From: Rhodospirillales bacterium
Lineage (GTDB): Bacteria > Pseudomonadota > Alphaproteobacteria > Reyranellales > Reyranellaceae
Length of the DNA stretch: 49,489 nucleotides
Direction: 5' to 3'
Assembly: GCA_009377525.1 (NCBI GenBank)
Contig: WHTW01000046.1
Location: forward strand, 1 to 49,489
Shown: in pieces, positions 47,057-49,489 of the stretch
Numbering within the stretch: the stretch's first letter is position 1
Layout: every line of letters begins with the position of its first letter
Translations under genes and position numbers: made by a program
Notes under the pieces: generated by a model
What the model saw: the letters and a program-made list of their open reading frames with translations, nothing else
What the model was told of the DNA's origin: nothing
The model's database searches: none

Positions 47057-47355
47057 TCAGTTCCTGCCCTCGATCAGGCCGCGGCACACGACCTGCGCCT
47101 GGATCTCGGCGGCACCCTCGAAGATGTTGAGAATGCGCGCGTCGCACAGCACGCGGCTCACCGGATATTCCATGGCGTAGCCGTTGCCGCCGTGGATCTG
47201 CAACGCATTGTCGGCGTTGCTCCAGGCGACGCGCGCGGCCAGCAGCTTGGCCATGCCGGCCTCGATGTCGCAGCGCCTATCGCTGTCCTTCTCGCGGGCG
47301 GCGAAATAGGTGAGCTGGCGGGCGATCATGGTCTCGACCGCCATCCGGGCGATCG
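47057..47355 (-). pseudogene. Acyl-CoA dehydrogenase C-terminal fragment
   Basis: About 98 codons from SIARMAVETMIARQL through ADNALQIHGGNGYAMEYPVSRVLCDARILNIFEGAAEIQ to the stop. This is the last quarter of an acyl-CoA dehydrogenase (helical C-terminal domain with the HGGNGY and FEGAAEIQ motifs). The N-terminal three quarters, including flavin motifs and catalytic base, are absent. Upstream the sequence changes to the higBA promoter region at about 47355. It differs clearly from liuA, so it is not a duplicate of that gene. Confidence 0.85.
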
Positions 47356-47412
47356 ACCAAGACGACCATCAGACACCTTGCTCCCAAGATGGGAACAGCA
47401 TAGACTATCAGG

Positions 47413-47712
47413 ATGAATGTCGTTTCGAAGGCCGTACTGAGGGCCTTCTGGCATCGTCATCCTCAAGCTCGTGGTCCTCTCGAGGCTTGGTTTGCCGATG
47501 TCCGGCACGCCGATTGGGACGGCCCTGCCGACGTCAAGGCTGACTTTGGGAGCACGGTGGACTTTGTCGGCGACAACCGAGTCATCTTCGACATAGCCGG
47601 CAACAAGTACCGGCTCATCGTGCACATTGCCTATCGTTTCAAACGCGTGCTGGTGAAGTTCGTGGGCACACATGCCGAATATGATCGGATCGATCCGGAG
47701 ACCATTCGATGA
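47413..47712 (+). CDS. higB: HigB toxin (mRNA interferase)
   Basis: 99 residues. RelE-fold HigB pattern: VVSKAVLRAFWHRHPQARGPLEAWF, DVKADFGSTVDFVGDNRVIFDIAGNKYRLIVHI, and VKFVGTHAEYDRID. It cleaves mRNA at ribosomes. Toxin first, antitoxin second, with a four-base overlap (47709-47712), the usual higBA order. Confidence 0.92.
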   Translation: MNVVSKAVLRAFWHRHPQARGPLEAWFADVRHADWDGPADVKADFGSTVDFVGDNRVIFDIAGNKYRLIVHIAYRFKRVLVKFVGTHAEYDRIDPETIR

Positions 47713-48131
47713 TCAATCGCCCCATCCGAACCGGAGCCGAATACAAGGCCGCTCTTGCTGAAATCGAGAAGTTCTTCGACGACGAGCCGAAGAAGGGCAC
47801 GGCTGAAGCGGATCGTTTCGACCTGCTCACACTCCTGATCGAAGCCTATGAGGAGCAGCACCATCCGATCGGCCCGCCGCATCCCGTGGAGATGATCCGG
47901 CACCGGATGAGGACGGCGGGCTACACGCAAGCCGACCTTGCCGACCTGCTAGGCTCGCGGGCGCGCGCTTCGGAAGTGCTCCAGAAGAAACGGCGCCTGA
48001 CGCTTCCGATGATCTGGAAGCTCAGCCGAGAGTGGAAGCTCCCGGCCGAAACCTTGATTGCGCCCTATGCCCTAGCCGGCAAGCGTCCTCGGCATCGCGC
48101 GACCAGGACCGCAAAGCGTAAAGCAGCCTAG
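47709..48131 (+). CDS. higA: HigA antitoxin
   Basis: 140 residues, longer than typical HigA and with an N-terminal segment (YKAALAEIEKFFDDEP...DLLTLLIEAYEEQHHP) common to the 'helix-turn-helix, HigA-like' group. The HTH is RMRTAGYTQADLADLLGSRARASEVLQKKRRLT. A basic tail (GKRPRHRATRTAKRKAA) ends the protein. Represses its own promoter and binds HigB by family knowledge. Confidence 0.92.
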   Translation: MINRPIRTGAEYKAALAEIEKFFDDEPKKGTAEADRFDLLTLLIEAYEEQHHPIGPPHPVEMIRHRMRTAGYTQADLADLLGSRARASEVLQKKRRLTLPMIWKLSREWKLPAETLIAPYALAGKRPRHRATRTAKRKAA

Positions 48132-48321
48132 TAGTAGCTCTTCACAGAGGTTTTGACCGGCTGAATGGCAAACGGGATGGCGTTCGCCGCGCCTCTCCGG
48201 AAATCCCCGCAAGCCATTGACGCCTCTACTCCTTCTGACGCCGGCATCGGCCTTGCGATGTCGCCTGAACAGCGACAGAAGCGACAATGCGTGTTCCTCG
48301 GCACGGCGGTGAGCAGCGGAC

Positions 48322-48360
48322 AGAAGCCCGCCGGCGGTGCCTGCACTGCCGTCAGCGGTG
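48322..48360 (+). repeat. 39-base direct repeat, copy A
   Basis: Begins AGAAGCCCGCC and ends TGCACTGCCGTCAGCGGTG. Matches copy B at 49191-49229 in 35 of 39 positions, same strand. Immediately followed by CTGGAGG and the 9-mer array. Confidence 0.85.
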
Positions 48361-48365
48361 CTGGA

Positions 48366-48392
48366 GGTTTCCGACGTTCCCGCCGTTTCCGC
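48366..48392. repeat. Three tandem 9-mers, second site
   Basis: GGTTTCCGA, CGTTCCCGC, CGTTTCCGC followed by CCGAC. Same period, core and trailing CCGAC as the array at 24573-24599. Confidence 0.65.
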
Positions 48393-48445
48393 CCGACCCT
48401 CTTGTTGGTCTGGAGAAGTTGCCCCCCATCGGTTGAGCCACCGCC

Positions 48446-48477
48446 GAATTCCCGCAATTCCCGCAATTATCGCAACC
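48446..48477. repeat. Tandem CCCGCAATT units
   Basis: GAATTCCCGCAATTCCCGCAATTATCGCAACC: three imperfect copies of a 9-base unit. Different core from the TTTCCG arrays but the same period. Confidence 0.65.
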
Positions 48478-48843
48478 GGTTTTCGGCTGCGGGACGGCTG
48501 CCGGCCTCGTCGCTCGGGATCCGGGCGCGCCCGTCCCGGCCGGGCAGCCGGATGGGCTCGCGCGGTGCCTGCCGCGCGCGATGGTATCGGATGAACGATG
48601 CATAGAACGGACGCCTGAAAGCGCGGCGGCGAAGCAACATAACTCGCGTGCTTGCACAAGTCAATAACTAAGGTCCGTTCAGCCAATTTCGTTTTCGCGA
48701 GTTTTTTCGCCCCGTAGAGGGGTGGTGTATGGCGGCTCGAGCCGGCGACGGCGCCATGGCTCGTGTGGCTGGGCACCGGTGCCAGCAGTGCTGTCATCCG
48801 GTTCAAACAACGATCATGATCACCATGAGGAGATACTGGTGCG

Positions 48844-49140
48844 ATGGCTGCCTATCTCATCTCGGACGTGACGGTGAAGGACGCCGCGGCGTTCGAGGCT
48901 TATCGGACGCGGGCGGCGGCCTCGATCGCGCAACATGGCGGCCGCTACCTCGTCCGCGGTGGACCGATCGAAGCGCTGGAGGGCGGCTGGACGCCGCGCG
49001 CGATCATCGTGGTCGAGTTTGCCGACCTCGAACGGGCGCGCGCCTGGTATCGCTCGCCCGAATATGCCTCGGCGCTGGTGGTCCGCGACGAGGCGCTCGG
49101 CCGCAACCTCATCCTCGTCGACGGCATCAACGCGCCCTGA
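48844..49140 (+). CDS. DUF1330 protein
   Basis: 98 residues, the typical DUF1330 length, a dimeric alpha+beta barrel-type fold of unknown function. Family pattern: AYLISDVTVKDAAAFEAYRTRAAASIAQHGGRYLVRGG, then LEGGWTPRAIIVVEFADLERARAWYRSPEYASAL. GAGGAGA lies 12 bases ahead of the ATG. It is flanked by the two copies of the 39-base repeat. Confidence 0.92.
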   Translation: MAAYLISDVTVKDAAAFEAYRTRAAASIAQHGGRYLVRGGPIEALEGGWTPRAIIVVEFADLERARAWYRSPEYASALVVRDEALGRNLILVDGINAP

Positions 49141-49190
49141 GTCTAGTTCCGCGGCACGGTGAATTCGACCAGTTGGCAGCCCGCTGGCTG

Positions 49191-49229
49191 AGAAGCCACC
49201 GGGCGGTGCATGCACTGCCGTCAGCGGTG
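49191..49229 (+). repeat. 39-base direct repeat, copy B
   Basis: Second copy of the repeat at 48322-48360. It ends exactly where the IS3-like left end (TGTACC) begins, so the insertion sequence appears to have landed at or within this element. Confidence 0.85.
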
Positions 49230-49489
49230 TGTACCGGCCCCCAAAAGTGAGACAGGAAAATGCGGGCAGTTTCTCCTAGAGAGAGGAACTGCATGACAAA
49301 GACGTATCGATATTTATCTGAAGCGCAGAAGCGCGCGGCGGTGGCTCGTGTGGCGGCTGGGGAGGCTGTTTCGACGGTCGCCCGGTCGATCGGGGTCAAC
49401 CGGAACCGGCTGTACGAGTGGTGCCGGAAGTACCAGGAAGGTGGGGCCGAGGCGGTCCGGCGGGCTGGCCGGCCACGCAAGGCGGACAG
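49230..49489 (+). mobile_element. IS3-like insertion sequence, left end
   Basis: Starts TGTACCGGCCCCCAAAAGTG, which resembles the TG...CCCCAAAAGT termini of IS3/IS150-group elements. The transposase gene begins 63 bases in. The element runs past the window edge, so the right end and target duplication cannot be checked. Confidence 0.65.
49293..49489 (+). CDS. IS3-like transposase OrfA, 3' end cut by window edge
   Basis: At least 65 residues from ATG at 49293, which has AGAGAGGAAC just upstream. A helix-turn-helix DNA-binding domain (QKRAAVARVAAGEAVSTVARSIGVNRNRLYEWCRKYQ) is followed by a basic GGAEAVRRAGRPRKAD. This is the OrfA type of two-frame IS3-family transposases; a leucine-zipper region and the OrfB integrase domain would follow outside the window. 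An IS481 or IS630-like N-terminus is the alternative. Confidence 0.75.
   Translation, partial: MTKTYRYLSEAQKRAAVARVAAGEAVSTVARSIGVNRNRLYEWCRKYQEGGAEAVRRAGRPRKAD

Larger units (their letters stand above)
48132..48843. other. 712-base gap without a supported gene
   Basis: No frame here has convincing protein character; the readable frames are Arg/Ser/Gly-rich. It holds two short tandem arrays (48366-48392 and 48446-48477), one copy of a 39-base repeat (48322-48360) and an AT-rich stretch (48640-48720). That stretch carries the word TTTTCGCGAGTTTTTTCGCC near its end. It looks like accumulated repeat and degraded sequence next to an IS. Confidence 0.6.

Noticed and set aside
47057..47355. Intact small gene for a 95-residue protein
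   Set aside because: It is plainly the C-terminal quarter of an acyl-CoA dehydrogenase and lacks the flavin and catalytic parts.
48132..48843. Open frames of 100-240 codons in the gap between higA and the DUF1330 gene
   Set aside because: All are Arg/Ser/Gly-rich, overlap in several frames, and owe their character to tandem repeats.
48322..49229. CRISPR array from repeated units near the right end
   Set aside because: Only two copies 830 bases apart, no regular spacers, no cas genes; the 9-mers are far too short.

Overview
The window reads as GC-rich alphaproteobacterial chromosome, probably of Rhodospirillales/Reyranella type. This is an inference from gene content and arrangement: an ATP12-type F1-ATPase assembly chaperone, a TIGR02302 (DUF4175) membrane protein behind argH-lysA, argH divergent from a TlpA-like thioredoxin, etfBA-hbd beside a PduO-type cobalamin adenosyltransferase and a small HIG1-like protein, an MJ0042-type zinc finger protein, and a cobalamin-dependent class II ribonucleotide reductase. 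Most genes lie on the minus strand in tight runs with 4-base start/stop overlaps. Both ends of the window fall inside insertion sequences: a Tn5/IS4-like transposase on the left and an IS3-like left end on the right. Both transposases are cut by the window edge.

Layout. 1-0.6 kb: IS4-like transposase. 0.7-6.1 kb: isovaleryl-CoA dehydrogenase, a secreted protein, MgtE Mg2+ transporter and malic enzyme MaeB. 6.2-7.7 kb: tRNA-Leu(GAG) with its own terminator, divergent lipB whose 5' end carries a 12-bp tandem repeat, and a ParDE toxin-antitoxin pair. 7.8-17.0 kb: a long minus-strand run containing acylphosphatase, propionyl-CoA carboxylase (pccA, a small two-helix membrane protein, pccB), a frameshifted secreted protein, a phosphonopyruvate hydrolase-like enzyme, ATP12, AsmA and RluC-type pseudouridine synthase. 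17.0-19.4 kb: dienelactone hydrolase-like protein and L,D-transpeptidase (plus strand). 19.4-25.5 kb: RarA, HtrA/Do-type protease, NrdJ (with a palindromic repeat read through in frame) and PlsC. 25.5-27.2 kb: zinc-finger protein and hpt, with paired long hairpins on each side of the zinc-finger gene, then an LprI-like protein. 27.2-33.8 kb: TIGR02302 protein, lysA, argH, and divergent tlpA-like and SDR genes. 33.9-36.6 kb: a decayed stretch (ParD-like remnant, frameshifted M81 peptidase, intact secreted protein, frameshifted FkbM methyltransferase). 36.7-40.7 kb: hbd, etfA, etfB, GNAT, pduO, HIG1-like. 40.7-46.1 kb: flavin amine oxidase, HAD phosphatase, TauD-type dioxygenase and a 759-residue protein with a prolyl-4-hydroxylase-like domain. 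46.1-49.5 kb: accessory zone with a higA scrap, MntA-HepT, an acyl-CoA dehydrogenase fragment, HigBA, a repeat-rich gap, a DUF1330 protein and the IS3-like element.

The metabolic genes fit together. Leucine catabolism (IVD), propionyl-CoA carboxylation, 3-hydroxyacyl-CoA oxidation and ETF form acyl-CoA breakdown routes that pass electrons to ETF and carbon to the TCA cycle. MaeB (malic enzyme) then links C4 acids to pyruvate. PduO-type adenosyltransferase would supply adenosylcobalamin to NrdJ and, by inference, to a methylmalonyl-CoA mutase outside the window. No CRISPR array, prophage or large new operon is evident. The most unusual items are the in-frame palindrome in nrdJ, the MAEP repeat of lipB, the Lys/Ala tail on PccA, the phosphonopyruvate hydrolase-like gene, the large 2OG-oxygenase, the hairpin modules and the dense set of toxin-antitoxin loci and remnants.
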